A program made the translations under genes and the position numbers. Shown here in pieces: positions 18,436 through 26,789 of a stretch of 64,000 bases of DNA; positions within the stretch are counted from its first letter, which is position 1; every line of letters begins with the position of its first letter. Under the pieces are notes generated by a model that did not search any database, had not been told where the DNA came from, and saw only the letters and a list, made by a program, of their open reading frames with translations. Source of the DNA: Slackia sp. (GTDB lineage Bacteria > Actinomycetota > Coriobacteriia > Anaerosomatales > Anaerosomataceae); the NCBI GenBank assembly GCA_020725885.1, contig DYEA01000017.1, positions 163,042 to 227,041 on the forward strand, in the 5' to 3' direction.

Positions 18436-19151
18436 AGCCGGACATCGCCGGCACGGAAGACAGCGCCGTCGAAGGCCAGCAGCCGGACGCGGCTTCAGAC
18501 ACGACGGTTGCCGAGGCGGTCCGAGAGGAGGACCTCGTCCCCGGCTGGCTTGCGCTCGTCGTGCTGTTGCTGCTGCTCGCGGTGACCGCGGCTGGCGGGT
18601 TCGTGCTCCGCGGCGTCCTCACGCGGGGTCAGCAGGCCACGCCCGCGACCGTGGCGGAGGACTCGTGGAAGGCCGCGGTCGAGAGGGACCCCGAGGACAT
18701 CGAGGCACGGCTCAATCTGGCGTACTCGTACCAGCAGCAGCAGGAGTGGGACGCTGCGCTGCAGCAGTACGGCGAGGTCCTCAAGCGCGACCCGCAGAAC
18801 CTTGCGGCGCTTTACAACAGAGGGGTCGTGCTGCTCCAGCAAGGCAAGACCAAGGAGGCCGAGGCGGCATTGTGGGACGTGCTGAAGGTCGCGCCTGACC
18901 ACGTCCTGGCAGCCAAGACGCTCGGCGAGCTGTACCTCAGCCAGAAGCACTACAAGAGCGCGCTGTTCACGGTGGAGCCCGTCTTGAAGAGCCAGCCCCA
19001 GTACGCCGACCTCCAGTACATCGCCGGGTATGCCAGCGAGCAGCTAGGGAAGCGGGACGCCGCGATCGCGTACTACCGAGCGGCGCTGCAGTACGCCCCC
19101 GACATGACCGAGGCGAAAGAAGGACTCAAGAGGTTGGGGGCCAACCAGTGA
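18432..19151 (+). CDS. Membrane-anchored TPR protein (module 1)
   Basis: 239 residues: an acidic cytoplasmic N-terminus of about 36 residues, one membrane span (WLALVVLLLLLAVTAAGGFV), then at least three to four TPR-like repeats (AAVERDPEDIEARLNLAYSY; ALYNRGVVLLQQGKTKEAE) reaching the C-terminus. Predicted topology places the repeats outside the membrane, as a scaffold or chaperone. It starts in an ATGA overlap with rex and ends in a GTGA overlap with the NHL protein. The same gene type precedes an NHL protein at 34561, so the pair is a repeated module. Confidence 0.8.
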   Translation: MKPDIAGTEDSAVEGQQPDAASDTTVAEAVREEDLVPGWLALVVLLLLLAVTAAGGFVLRGVLTRGQQATPATVAEDSWKAAVERDPEDIEARLNLAYSYQQQQEWDAALQQYGEVLKRDPQNLAALYNRGVVLLQQGKTKEAEAALWDVLKVAPDHVLAAKTLGELYLSQKHYKSALFTVEPVLKSQPQYADLQYIAGYASEQLGKRDAAIAYYRAALQYAPDMTEAKEGLKRLGANQ

Positions 19152-20248
19152 GCGCATTCTTTGACCGCATCCTCGCTCCCCTGAAGCGAGGGATCCGTCT
19201 TACGCCGCGCCAGTGGTTCACGGTCATCGCGGTCATCCTTCTCCTGCTCCTGATCGCCCTTCTCGTGTACCTGCTGTACTTCCTCGGGCGCCCAGAGCAG
19301 CTCGGTTCGGTGCCGCCCAAGCAGGGCATCCAGCCCGTCTGGCAGGTCTACGGGCCAGGCGTGGGCGAGAAGCCGCTGTTCGACCGTCCGATGGGCGTTG
19401 CCGTCGGGAAGGGCGGCCGCGTGTACGTCACGGACTCGGGCAACAACCGGGTGTGCGTGTTCGACTCCAACGGCCGGTTCCTGTTCGAGTTCGGAGGCTT
19501 CGGGGTCGCCAAGCCCGTGCCCGGCGGCAAGTACTCGTACAAGCCGGGGCGTCTGAACTACCCCGTCGGCATCGACGTCGACGAGGACGGCAACGTGTAC
19601 GTCGCGAGCTTCTACAACGACTCCATCGAGGTCTACGACCCGGACGGCAAGCCGCTCAGGCGATTCCCTGATCCGAAAGCGCGTGTCGGCAGGGGGTCGT
19701 CAGGCCAGGACGGCGGCGGCATCGCCGTCACCGACGTGGCGGTCAGCGGCGACTACGTGTTCGCGACGGACCAGTGGCAGGTCTTCGTGTTCAAGCGTGA
19801 CGGCACCTTCGTCCGTCAGTGGGGCAAACCGGGCGTGGCCATCGGAGACCTCGACCATCCCAACGGGCTGGCGGTCGGCGAGGACGGCACGGTCTTCGTG
19901 TCGGACTCCAACCACGCGAGGGTGACCGCCTTCAGGCAGGACGGAACGCCGCTGTGGACGGTCGGGACGCCTCCCAAGGGGCTCAACGACCGGTCGCCGC
20001 GTCCGCTGCAGCTGCCTCGCGGGCTGACCGTGATGAGAGGCGGCGACGTGCTCGTCGCTGACTCGTTCGCGTTCCAGCTCGTGCGCATCTCTTCGAAGGA
20101 GCAGACCGTGACCGCACGGTACGGCGAGCGGGGGACCGAGCCAGGGCAGCTGAACTTCCCGAACGACGTCGAGCGCCTGCGCGGCTTCTACGTGATAGCC
20201 GACAAAGAGAACGGCCGCGTGCAGTGCGTGCGGTTGCTCGGCGAGTGA
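19148..20248 (+). CDS. Membrane-anchored NHL-repeat beta-propeller protein (module 1)
   Basis: 366 residues. One N-terminal membrane span (about residues 25-45, FTVIAVILLLLLIALLVYLL) is followed by a six-bladed NHL propeller. Repeats such as PMGVAVGKGGRVYVTDSGNN, YPVGIDVDEDGNVYVASFYN and HPNGLAVGEDGTVFVSDSNH are clear. The propeller is predicted outside the membrane. No catalytic motif is present; NHL propellers usually bind proteins or glycans. Starting in a GTGA overlap with the TPR gene and preceding two large cytochrome genes, it may act in assembly or anchoring of extracellular cytochromes; that is inference. Confidence 0.85.
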   Translation: MSAFFDRILAPLKRGIRLTPRQWFTVIAVILLLLLIALLVYLLYFLGRPEQLGSVPPKQGIQPVWQVYGPGVGEKPLFDRPMGVAVGKGGRVYVTDSGNNRVCVFDSNGRFLFEFGGFGVAKPVPGGKYSYKPGRLNYPVGIDVDEDGNVYVASFYNDSIEVYDPDGKPLRRFPDPKARVGRGSSGQDGGGIAVTDVAVSGDYVFATDQWQVFVFKRDGTFVRQWGKPGVAIGDLDHPNGLAVGEDGTVFVSDSNHARVTAFRQDGTPLWTVGTPPKGLNDRSPRPLQLPRGLTVMRGGDVLVADSFAFQLVRISSKEQTVTARYGERGTEPGQLNFPNDVERLRGFYVIADKENGRVQCVRLLGE

Positions 20249-20288
20249 TGCGGAGCGGAATCAGGTACTCCACGGCTGTGCCGACGCG

Positions 20289-20297
20289 TGATAGACT
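20289..20297 (+). promoter_or_regulatory. Extended -10 promoter element
   Basis: TGATAGACT has the extended -10 form TGnTAnnnT and lies 50 bases before the start of the 15-heme cytochrome gene. No convincing -35 box was seen. It would allow this gene to be transcribed apart from rex-TPR-NHL. Confidence 0.4.
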
Positions 20298-20346
20298 TCA
20301 CATGGGTCTTGCATGAGCGAGCATGAATGCGCGCGAGGAGGGGTGA

Positions 20347-21816
20347 TTGAGCAGCCCTGAGGTCACAGGGGGGAGCGCGGATCCCGCCGAGGAGCGGGCG
20401 CGTCCTGACGAGCGACGCGGCAGGTTGGCGTTCGGCCTGGCGTTGCTTGCGCTTCTGCTCGCGTGCGGCATCACCACCATCGTCCAGACGTACACGACGA
20501 AGACCCCTGAGCAGATCCGCCGCATCACGCGCAACCTCGAGTGCCTGCAGTGCCACTCGGAGCTGATTCCTCAGTTCTCGTATCCCACGGTGCACGATCC
20601 CTTCATGAAGAAGGACTGCACCGCGTGCCACACTCCGCACGGCCACGTCGAAGTCACGTCGGTGATCGCTGGGGCTCGTCAGCTGTGGCAGCGGACGAAG
20701 ACGCTCGTCGAGTGGCTGCCATTGAAGATCGTGCTCGACGTCTTCTCGACGGGAGACGGCAAGGTCGCCGAGGAGGGCGGCGGAGAAGTCGTCTCGAAGA
20801 CCGAGAAGAAGGTCAAAGGCAAGGACTCGCAACCCACGCTGCCCAAACGCGAGCTGTGCTGGATGTGTCATGGAAACATGAGCCCGCTGCTCGGCGCCGA
20901 CTATCCGCACGTGCCGTTCGAGAGCGGGCGATGCACCGAATGCCACGAGCCTCACGCATCGAAGTTCCGTGCGCTGCTGACGCAAGACGAGCGAGACTTG
21001 TGCATCACCTGCCACCCGATGGGACGTGAGCTCAACCGCGACCAGGTGCATCCTCCGGCTGGAGGCCGTTGGTGCCTGAACTGCCACGACCCACACGCCT
21101 CCGACTACCGCGGCATCCTCGTGGACAATCAGCGCGACCTGTGCTTCACGTGCCACCCGTCGGTGGCTCCGCTCTCGCTCAAGCCGGTGCAGCACCACCC
21201 GTTCCTGTACGACAACTGCACCGGGTGCCACGAGCCGCACGGGTCCGACTACACGCCGCTCCTGATCGAGAACCAGCCACCGCTGTGCTATCGCTGCCAT
21301 CCGGGCATCAAGTACGACTTCTTGAAGCCGAGCCACCACCCGGTCGGCACGGTGAAGCTGAACTGCGCTGACTGCCACAACCCGCACGCGGCCGACTATC
21401 CTGCGCTCCTCACGGCGAAGGACAACGCCATGTGCTACGAGTGCCATCGCGTTGCGATCCAGGCCACGTACGACAGGAGCGCGCACTTCAAGACGCTGTG
21501 CATCCGGTGCCACACCCCGCACGGCTCGAACTGGGGGCCGTTGCTCATCAAGCCGCAGCCGGAGGTCTGTCTGCAGTGCCACCCGGCGACCTATTACGAC
21601 GAGTCTTCTCCCACGGTGTATAGGAACAACCATCCGGTCAGGCCGACGCACTACGACGTTAACGCGCGCAAGCCGCTGACGTGCACCTCGACCTGCCACA
21701 ACCCACACGGCACGAAGCAGAACTACATGCTTCGCAACTACGACTTCCCGAAGGACGGGAACTGCCTCATCTGCCACCGCGTCGTGCCTGGTAAGCGCGT
21801 CGGCATCGACTTCTAG
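20347..21816 (+). CDS. Membrane-anchored multiheme cytochrome c, 15 heme motifs
   Basis: 489 residues from a TTG start chosen because GAGGAGGGG lies at proper spacing. One N-terminal span (LAFGLALLALLLACGITTIV, about residues 29-48) anchors it. I count 14 CxxCH motifs plus one CX3CH (CTSTCH near residue 452). Many are followed by PH (CTACHTPH, CTECHEPH, CADCHNPH), the doubled-CXXCH family pattern where the extra histidine is a likely distal heme ligand. It probably carries electrons across the cell wall. It follows the NHL gene and is followed by the giant cytochrome gene, which has its own promoter. Confidence 0.93.
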   Translation: MSSPEVTGGSADPAEERARPDERRGRLAFGLALLALLLACGITTIVQTYTTKTPEQIRRITRNLECLQCHSELIPQFSYPTVHDPFMKKDCTACHTPHGHVEVTSVIAGARQLWQRTKTLVEWLPLKIVLDVFSTGDGKVAEEGGGEVVSKTEKKVKGKDSQPTLPKRELCWMCHGNMSPLLGADYPHVPFESGRCTECHEPHASKFRALLTQDERDLCITCHPMGRELNRDQVHPPAGGRWCLNCHDPHASDYRGILVDNQRDLCFTCHPSVAPLSLKPVQHHPFLYDNCTGCHEPHGSDYTPLLIENQPPLCYRCHPGIKYDFLKPSHHPVGTVKLNCADCHNPHAADYPALLTAKDNAMCYECHRVAIQATYDRSAHFKTLCIRCHTPHGSNWGPLLIKPQPEVCLQCHPATYYDESSPTVYRNNHPVRPTHYDVNARKPLTCTSTCHNPHGTKQNYMLRNYDFPKDGNCLICHRVVPGKRVGIDF

Positions 21817-21861
21817 GGCGACGGCCGGGCGCTTCTGCGCTTGTTCGCTCGTTTTTCGTAA

Positions 21862-21908
21862 AGTGACGCGCATCACTATTGACTGTGGCGAGCCGCTGCC
21901 TGTACACT
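21862..21908 (+). promoter_or_regulatory. Sigma70-type promoter with CRP/FNR-type operator
   Basis: TTGACT (21879-21884) and TACACT (21903-21908) are 18 bases apart, a near-consensus promoter. Immediately upstream AGTGA-N6-TCACT (21862-21877) is a perfect inverted repeat in the CRP/FNR-family layout (consensus TGTGA-N6-TCACA). Its centre falls about 42-45 bases before the predicted start, the class II activator position. It should drive the giant cytochrome gene at 22151 under redox or catabolite control. Confidence 0.7.
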
Positions 21909-22150
21909 CACGGGCACCGCGAGTCCGTTCGTGAAGGGGCGCACTTTCGGTCCGTGGTCCGGAGGCGATGACTCGCCGCCCTAGTCTGGGCACCGTGGGC
22001 GGCGACGAGCTGGTGGTGCAACCGGCCGGTTTGTGTCAGCAGGGTTGCAGGACTGCGGAGCCATCGACTGGATCAGCGGCATCTCGTCCTCTCGACCCTG
22101 CCGACGTGAGACGTCCCGCCACGGTGTGCGAGTGCAGGGAGAGGGGAGTC
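21909..22150 (+). other. Long structured 5' leader of the giant cytochrome gene
   Basis: About 235 bases separate the predicted transcription start from the ATG at 22151, and no ORF with a ribosome site is evident. A 9-base inverted repeat, TCGCCGCCC (21973-21981) and GGGCGGCGA (21997-22005), can form a strong hairpin, and several shorter GC-rich pairings are possible further on. I could not match it to a known riboswitch by eye. The leader, together with the promoter region, explains the 334-base gap between the two cytochrome genes. Confidence 0.4.
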
Positions 22151-25100
22151 ATGAAGAGGCTGCTGCTTGCAGGCGCGGTGGTCGCTGTCCTGTGCGTCGG
22201 TCTGGTCGCAAGTGTTGCGTCCGCAGCCGCTCCTCCGGGAAACGCCGCATGTCTTCAGTGCCATTCCGTCACGGCCGGCGCCCCAGTGCGCCCAGTCGAT
22301 TTCCGTGCGCCCGTTTCGCTGGCTAAGTGCGCTGCCTGCCACTCGATGAGTCCGGACCAAGGGATCCACGAGAAGGTCGTGGACTCCCCGAAGTGCAGCG
22401 ACTGCCACGGCCGGGACAACGCCAACGTGGCATGGGCCGGGCAGTACTACGATCCGGTGGCCGGCCGGTTCGCGTCGTCGGCCTCGCTGATGACCTCTCC
22501 CGAGGAGCTGCACCGCATCCACGGCGACGCTGATTGGGTCACGAACGGCGTGTTCGTGACCCAGTGGTGCAAGAACTGCCACCTCGCGGCTTCGTGCGAC
22601 GCATGCCATGACGCGCCTGCTACGCACGGGAATCACGTCGCTTCGCAGTCCTCGGTCGCTTCGTACGCGCCGGTCCCGACGATGGTATGCACGGGCGCTG
22701 CTGGCGCCGTCTACATCGAGTCCACGTACAACTACCGCACGCTGCCAGTGACGTGCTACGCCAGCGCGTGCCACCCGAAGACGAAGCTGGCCGTCGGCGC
22801 GGAGCTTCCGGCCTGCACGGACTGCCATGAGCCGCTCGATCAGCACTACGCTCCTGACACGCACGAGAGCGCTTGGACGATGGAGGGCTGCCTCGCGTCC
22901 GGGTGCCATGACTCGCGCGATCTCGTCGCGGAGCATGAGGCGCGCCGCCCGGGGGAGGGTTGCACGCTTTGCCATGGCAACACGAGCGACCCGCGGTACG
23001 CGGCGGCCATCGCAGCCGGCGACACCGCGTGCGGCGCGTGCCACGACGCGACGTCGGCAGATCCGCACCGCTCGATCCACTGGGCCGTGCCGCAGCTCGT
23101 CGACTCGAGCGGCCCCCATTACGGCTACTACACAGGGTCGGCATCCACGGCGCCCACGGGCGACTGCATCATGTGCCACACGTCGAATCTCATCGACGAG
23201 CACATGGGAACCTCCAACGGCGTCGTGACACGGCTTCCACGGTACGCCAGTGATGGCACGCCGCTGAACTGCGACTCGTGCCACAAGTCGACGAAGATAG
23301 AAGTCGTCGACGCCATCGCCACCGGCAAGACCAACTGCGAGGCGTGCCATCCCGTGCACGGCCCCATCTACGGCGCCACGCACCGGAGCACGTACACGCC
23401 TGCCGGTGACGACGGGTGCAGCGGCTGTCACGCATCCTCGCTCGTCGAGGCGCACGAAGGCGTGAGCGCCACGACACCGAGCGGCCGCCAGCTGAACGGC
23501 TGCGACGTCTGCCACGGCTACTACGAAGGCGAGCGTGGGCAGCAGGTGCAATTCGCGATCGAGGTGGCGAACGACACGCGCTGCACCGCGTGCCATGTCG
23601 ACTACCACGCGGGCGCGACCGCGAAGCACACCGCGGATGATGCTGCCAGCATCGACGCGTGCGCGTCGTGCCACGGGACGGCAGGCCAGCCGATGGATGT
23701 GACGCAGGTGCATTCTGACGCAGCGCTCGGCGGCTGCAAGGTCTGCCATGCGAATCCGTCGCGGGTGCCGGACATCACGCAGAAGACCGCGGCGTGCGCG
23801 AGCTGCCATGCTGCGGAGGGCACGGACTACCATCGCAACCTGCCCGCTGCGCACACGTTCAGTGCGATGCCGTCGACGTGCATCGGTTCGCGCTGCCACG
23901 CAGCGAACACGCTGCCTGAAGCGCACGCGCCGTACCTCTCGCGGTACCCGCAGTACCCGACGACGTGCGCGCTGTGCCACAAGAATGCTGATCCGAGCCG
24001 CATCGATTGGAGCGCAGCATCCGCTGACTGCTCGAGCTGCCACACGGTCCACGGCGACATCGCCCAGATCCATACGGCTCCCGACAGCCAAGAGTGCGTG
24101 GACTGCCACGAGACGGCTGACGTCCGCGGCCTGCACGGCATGAGCCAAGACGAGTCGTGCGACTACTGCCACAACGCGTCGTTGGATCTGCCGGGCAGCA
24201 CGAAGTGCGTCAACTGCCATGGCTCGCTAAGCCCAGTCGACCCGAACCACTATCCGGCTGCCGCCCACGACGCTTCGGCCGAGTCCGGTTGCGGGCAGTG
24301 CCACTACAAGGACATGAAGACCGAGCACTTCAAGCCCACGGTCGGCGTGAGCTGCGTGCAGTGCCACGAAGTGAAGGTCGACGCGTTCACCGCGCCATGG
24401 GACAAGACGTGCGCCGCGTGCCATCCGACGAAGCACAGCGAGCGTCAAGTCAAGCACCAGTCGACGAACACCGCCTGCGCTGGCACGGGTTGCCACGACA
24501 TCACGAACGTCGAAAGCGTCCATGCCGGTCTTGCGGACGGCGGCTGCTCGGCGTGCCACAAAGCGCCGGACAAGCCTGCGACCACGACTGACTGCACGGT
24601 GTGCCATACGGGTGTCGGTCCGAACCACCATGAGCAGCACGACGCTTCTGCGGCGAACCCGTCCGGGTGCAAGGGTTGCCACTACATGTACCTCGACGAT
24701 GAGCACGCCGCGCTCGGATACACGTGCGGCACGTGCCACGCGTCGACCAATGCGACGGTGCGTGCGACGATCGAGGCGGGCGACCGGCGCTGCCTGTCCT
24801 GCCATCCGGACTCGCCGCACAACAAGCGGCAGGCGTGGGAGTTCACGCCGAACATGTCCTCAGGACACCGCGTGTCGAGCGACCTGCCCGGCATGAAGTC
24901 GTCGTTCACCGTCAACGGCCAGGCCTACACCTGGACGCTGCCGGCCGCTTCGAGCTTCCTCAAGACCGGCTGGGCGACCGACTCGGTGATGTCCTGCGAC
25001 GCGTGCCATACGTACTCGGCGGCGACCGGCCCGCACGGGGCGGCCATGAAGGTCAACATCGACCCGGCCTATCCGACCAGCTGGAAGTCGGCATACCTCA

Positions 25101-26113
25101 CGAACACGTCGAACGGCATGAGCTCGACGACGGTGATCTGCGCGAAGTGCCATGACCTCAACGGCCCGAGCGGCAGCTGGAGCAACAAGGTGCACAGCGA
25201 GGGCGACCATCAGGGTTCGACCAAAGGCAAGTGCATCCTGTGCCATGCGCAGGTGCCGCATGGCTGGAAGCGGCCGCGGTTGCTTGCCTACACGAGCGAC
25301 GGCGCGCCGTATGCCAGCACGGGGCTGACGGGCCTCAAACTCAAGAGCTACACGCCGACGCAGTGGAGCGAGGGCGACTGCTCCACCTCGTGCGGCGAGC
25401 ACGGGAGCACGGTGACTCCGCTGTGGCCCATGGTGCTCGACCCGAACGCCCCGACGACCGGCGACCTCGTCGGGACCGTGACGAACGCCTCGACCGGCGC
25501 CGCAGTCTCTGGCGCGACGGTGAGCGTCGCCGGCAAGACTGCGACCACGGGTGCCGACGGCAAGTACAGCGTCACCGGCGTCACGGGCGGCAGCTACACG
25601 ATGACGGTGAGCGCCACCGGCTATCAGACCTGGAGCAGCACGGTGACGATCACGAACGGCGCGACCACCATCGTGAACGTCCAGCTTGCGCCACAGCCTG
25701 CGGGCGACGACAACCTTGCGCTTGGCAAGACGTTCACGGCCTCGCGCTACGTGAGCGCCGAATATGCGCCGGGAAAGGCCGGAGACGGCTCGACCAGCAC
25801 CTACTGGTGGTCGAAGCGCGACGGCGGCGCGTACGACACCGAGTGGCTGAAGGTGGATCTCGGTTCGCGGACGAGCGTCAGCAAGGTCGAGATCGCTTGG
25901 TACGGCGACTACTGGGCCAAGGAATTCCGCGTGTACGTGTCCACCGACGACCGCAACTGGACGCAGGTGTACTCGACCACGAGCGCGCCGAAGGGCACGA
26001 CGACCGTCACGTTCTCGGCTCGGGACGCCCGGTATGTGCGCGTCGAGTGCCGCAAGACTGGCACTGGCAGGAACAATGGCTACGGCATCGCTGAGCTGAG
26101 GGTGTTCAAGTAG
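22151..26113 (+). CDS. Giant secreted multiheme cytochrome c with up to 37 heme motifs
   Basis: 1,320 residues with a signal peptide (RLLLAGAVVAVLCVGLVASV then ASAAAPPG) cut near residue 26. I count 33 CxxCH motifs plus four CX4CH (CYASACH, CLASGCH, CIGSRCH, CAGTGCH), the last form known from tetraheme c3-type proteins. Hemes fill residues about 35-1035. After that come a carboxypeptidase-regulatory-like beta-sandwich (GATVSVAGKTATTGADGKYS, about 1110-1180) and a C-terminal F5/8-type C (discoidin-like) domain (about 1190-1320), both typical of surface binding. It is probably an extracellular electron conduit or reductase fixed to a mineral or glycan. GAGAGGGGAG precedes the ATG at 22151. Confidence 0.93.
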   Translation: MKRLLLAGAVVAVLCVGLVASVASAAAPPGNAACLQCHSVTAGAPVRPVDFRAPVSLAKCAACHSMSPDQGIHEKVVDSPKCSDCHGRDNANVAWAGQYYDPVAGRFASSASLMTSPEELHRIHGDADWVTNGVFVTQWCKNCHLAASCDACHDAPATHGNHVASQSSVASYAPVPTMVCTGAAGAVYIESTYNYRTLPVTCYASACHPKTKLAVGAELPACTDCHEPLDQHYAPDTHESAWTMEGCLASGCHDSRDLVAEHEARRPGEGCTLCHGNTSDPRYAAAIAAGDTACGACHDATSADPHRSIHWAVPQLVDSSGPHYGYYTGSASTAPTGDCIMCHTSNLIDEHMGTSNGVVTRLPRYASDGTPLNCDSCHKSTKIEVVDAIATGKTNCEACHPVHGPIYGATHRSTYTPAGDDGCSGCHASSLVEAHEGVSATTPSGRQLNGCDVCHGYYEGERGQQVQFAIEVANDTRCTACHVDYHAGATAKHTADDAASIDACASCHGTAGQPMDVTQVHSDAALGGCKVCHANPSRVPDITQKTAACASCHAAEGTDYHRNLPAAHTFSAMPSTCIGSRCHAANTLPEAHAPYLSRYPQYPTTCALCHKNADPSRIDWSAASADCSSCHTVHGDIAQIHTAPDSQECVDCHETADVRGLHGMSQDESCDYCHNASLDLPGSTKCVNCHGSLSPVDPNHYPAAAHDASAESGCGQCHYKDMKTEHFKPTVGVSCVQCHEVKVDAFTAPWDKTCAACHPTKHSERQVKHQSTNTACAGTGCHDITNVESVHAGLADGGCSACHKAPDKPATTTDCTVCHTGVGPNHHEQHDASAANPSGCKGCHYMYLDDEHAALGYTCGTCHASTNATVRATIEAGDRRCLSCHPDSPHNKRQAWEFTPNMSSGHRVSSDLPGMKSSFTVNGQAYTWTLPAASSFLKTGWATDSVMSCDACHTYSAATGPHGAAMKVNIDPAYPTSWKSAYLTNTSNGMSSTTVICAKCHDLNGPSGSWSNKVHSEGDHQGSTKGKCILCHAQVPHGWKRPRLLAYTSDGAPYASTGLTGLKLKSYTPTQWSEGDCSTSCGEHGSTVTPLWPMVLDPNAPTTGDLVGTVTNASTGAAVSGATVSVAGKTATTGADGKYSVTGVTGGSYTMTVSATGYQTWSSTVTITNGATTIVNVQLAPQPAGDDNLALGKTFTASRYVSAEYAPGKAGDGSTSTYWWSKRDGGAYDTEWLKVDLGSRTSVSKVEIAWYGDYWAKEFRVYVSTDDRNWTQVYSTTSAPKGTTTVTFSARDARYVRVECRKTGTGRNNGYGIAELRVFK

Positions 26114-26143
26114 GACGCTGGGTCCAGACGGGACCGGCAGGCA

Positions 26144-26174
26144 TGCGGGCCGCGGCCGTCAGCCGCGGCCCGCA
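26144..26174 (+). terminator. Strong hairpin after the giant cytochrome gene
   Basis: A perfect 13-base-pair stem, TGCGGGCCGCGGC pairing with GCCGCGGCCCGCA around a five-base loop, begins 31 bases after the stop codon. No T-run follows, as often seen in GC-rich actinobacterial terminators. Confidence 0.65.
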
Positions 26175-26191
26175 CGATTCAACGAATGCCG

Positions 26192-26197
26192 TAGAAT
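26192..26197 (+). promoter_or_regulatory. -10 box giving a probably leaderless mRNA for the lipoprotein gene
   Basis: TAGAAT lies seven bases before the GTG at 26205, so a transcript from it would start at or next to that codon. No ribosome site is present upstream of the GTG. It lies directly after the cytochrome terminator hairpin and would begin the lipoprotein-resB-ccsA operon. Confidence 0.45.
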
Positions 26198-26204
26198 CAT
26201 CGCC

Positions 26205-26789
26205 GTGAGCAGGTTGCGGATGCATACCATCATCACGGTCGTCGTCGCGGCCGTTCTCGCGACGACGGTCTCGGGCTGTGCCCGCGCGCGCCATGCGCCG
26301 TCGAGGCCCGAGACGCCGACCGAGGCCACCTCTGGCGCTCTTCCGCCGATCCAGGCGGTCGAACGGATCCCGTCGAGCACGCCCAAGCAGGCAGTCACCG
26401 CGTACCTTGCTGCGGCGCCCGAGGCGTACTTCAGCCTCGAGGTGACCGTGGTGGCGCCGTTCGTGACGGAGCGCCAGGAGGTCCGCGAAGACGCTTACAT
26501 CGAGTTGAACCGGCAGGAAGGAAGGGCGTTGGAGATGGCTCTGACGTCGTTCCTCGTGGTCGATGAGCCCGTCGCGCCTTCTGAAGACGAGACCAGCGCC
26601 ATCGTGCGGACGCAGGAGCGCTGGCGCTGGCGCTACTGGGACATCATGGCGCGCAGGCCGTCCACGGAATGGGCGACGACGACGTACCGGATGGAGTACA
26701 CGGTAGAGCGCCACGGCACAGGCTGGTTGGTCGCCTCGAGCAAGGTGCTCGAGCAATCAGGCGATACGTCCCCAACGCCGCTTCCCTGA
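26205..26789 (+). CDS. Putative lipoprotein of unknown function
   Basis: 194 residues. The N-terminus has a signal peptide ending in a lipobox, TTVSGC (lipidated Cys about residue 25). The mature part has a low-complexity linker and a compact domain, with a tryptophan-rich stretch RWRWRYWDIM and a beta-rich end (STEWATTTYRMEYTVERHG) that looks like a small NTF2- or lipocalin-like fold. I do not recognise the family. It overlaps the resB start (TGATG), so it may help cytochrome maturation or sense its outcome. Confidence 0.7.
   Translation: MSRLRMHTIITVVVAAVLATTVSGCARARHAPSRPETPTEATSGALPPIQAVERIPSSTPKQAVTAYLAAAPEAYFSLEVTVVAPFVTERQEVREDAYIELNRQEGRALEMALTSFLVVDEPVAPSEDETSAIVRTQERWRWRYWDIMARRPSTEWATTTYRMEYTVERHGTGWLVASSKVLEQSGDTSPTPLP

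Noticed and set aside
22080..22150. Cobalamin riboswitch suggested by CGTCCCGCCACGGTG
   Set aside because: The preceding conserved parts and the B12 box could not be found around it.
20188..24220. Long reverse-strand open frames opposite the cytochromes
   Set aside because: They mirror the repeated CxxCH codons of the + strand genes and have Ala/Arg/Val-rich, featureless translations.
24950..25420. CSTSCGEH near the end of the giant cytochrome as an extra heme site
   Set aside because: The second cysteine is not followed directly by histidine, so it was not counted.
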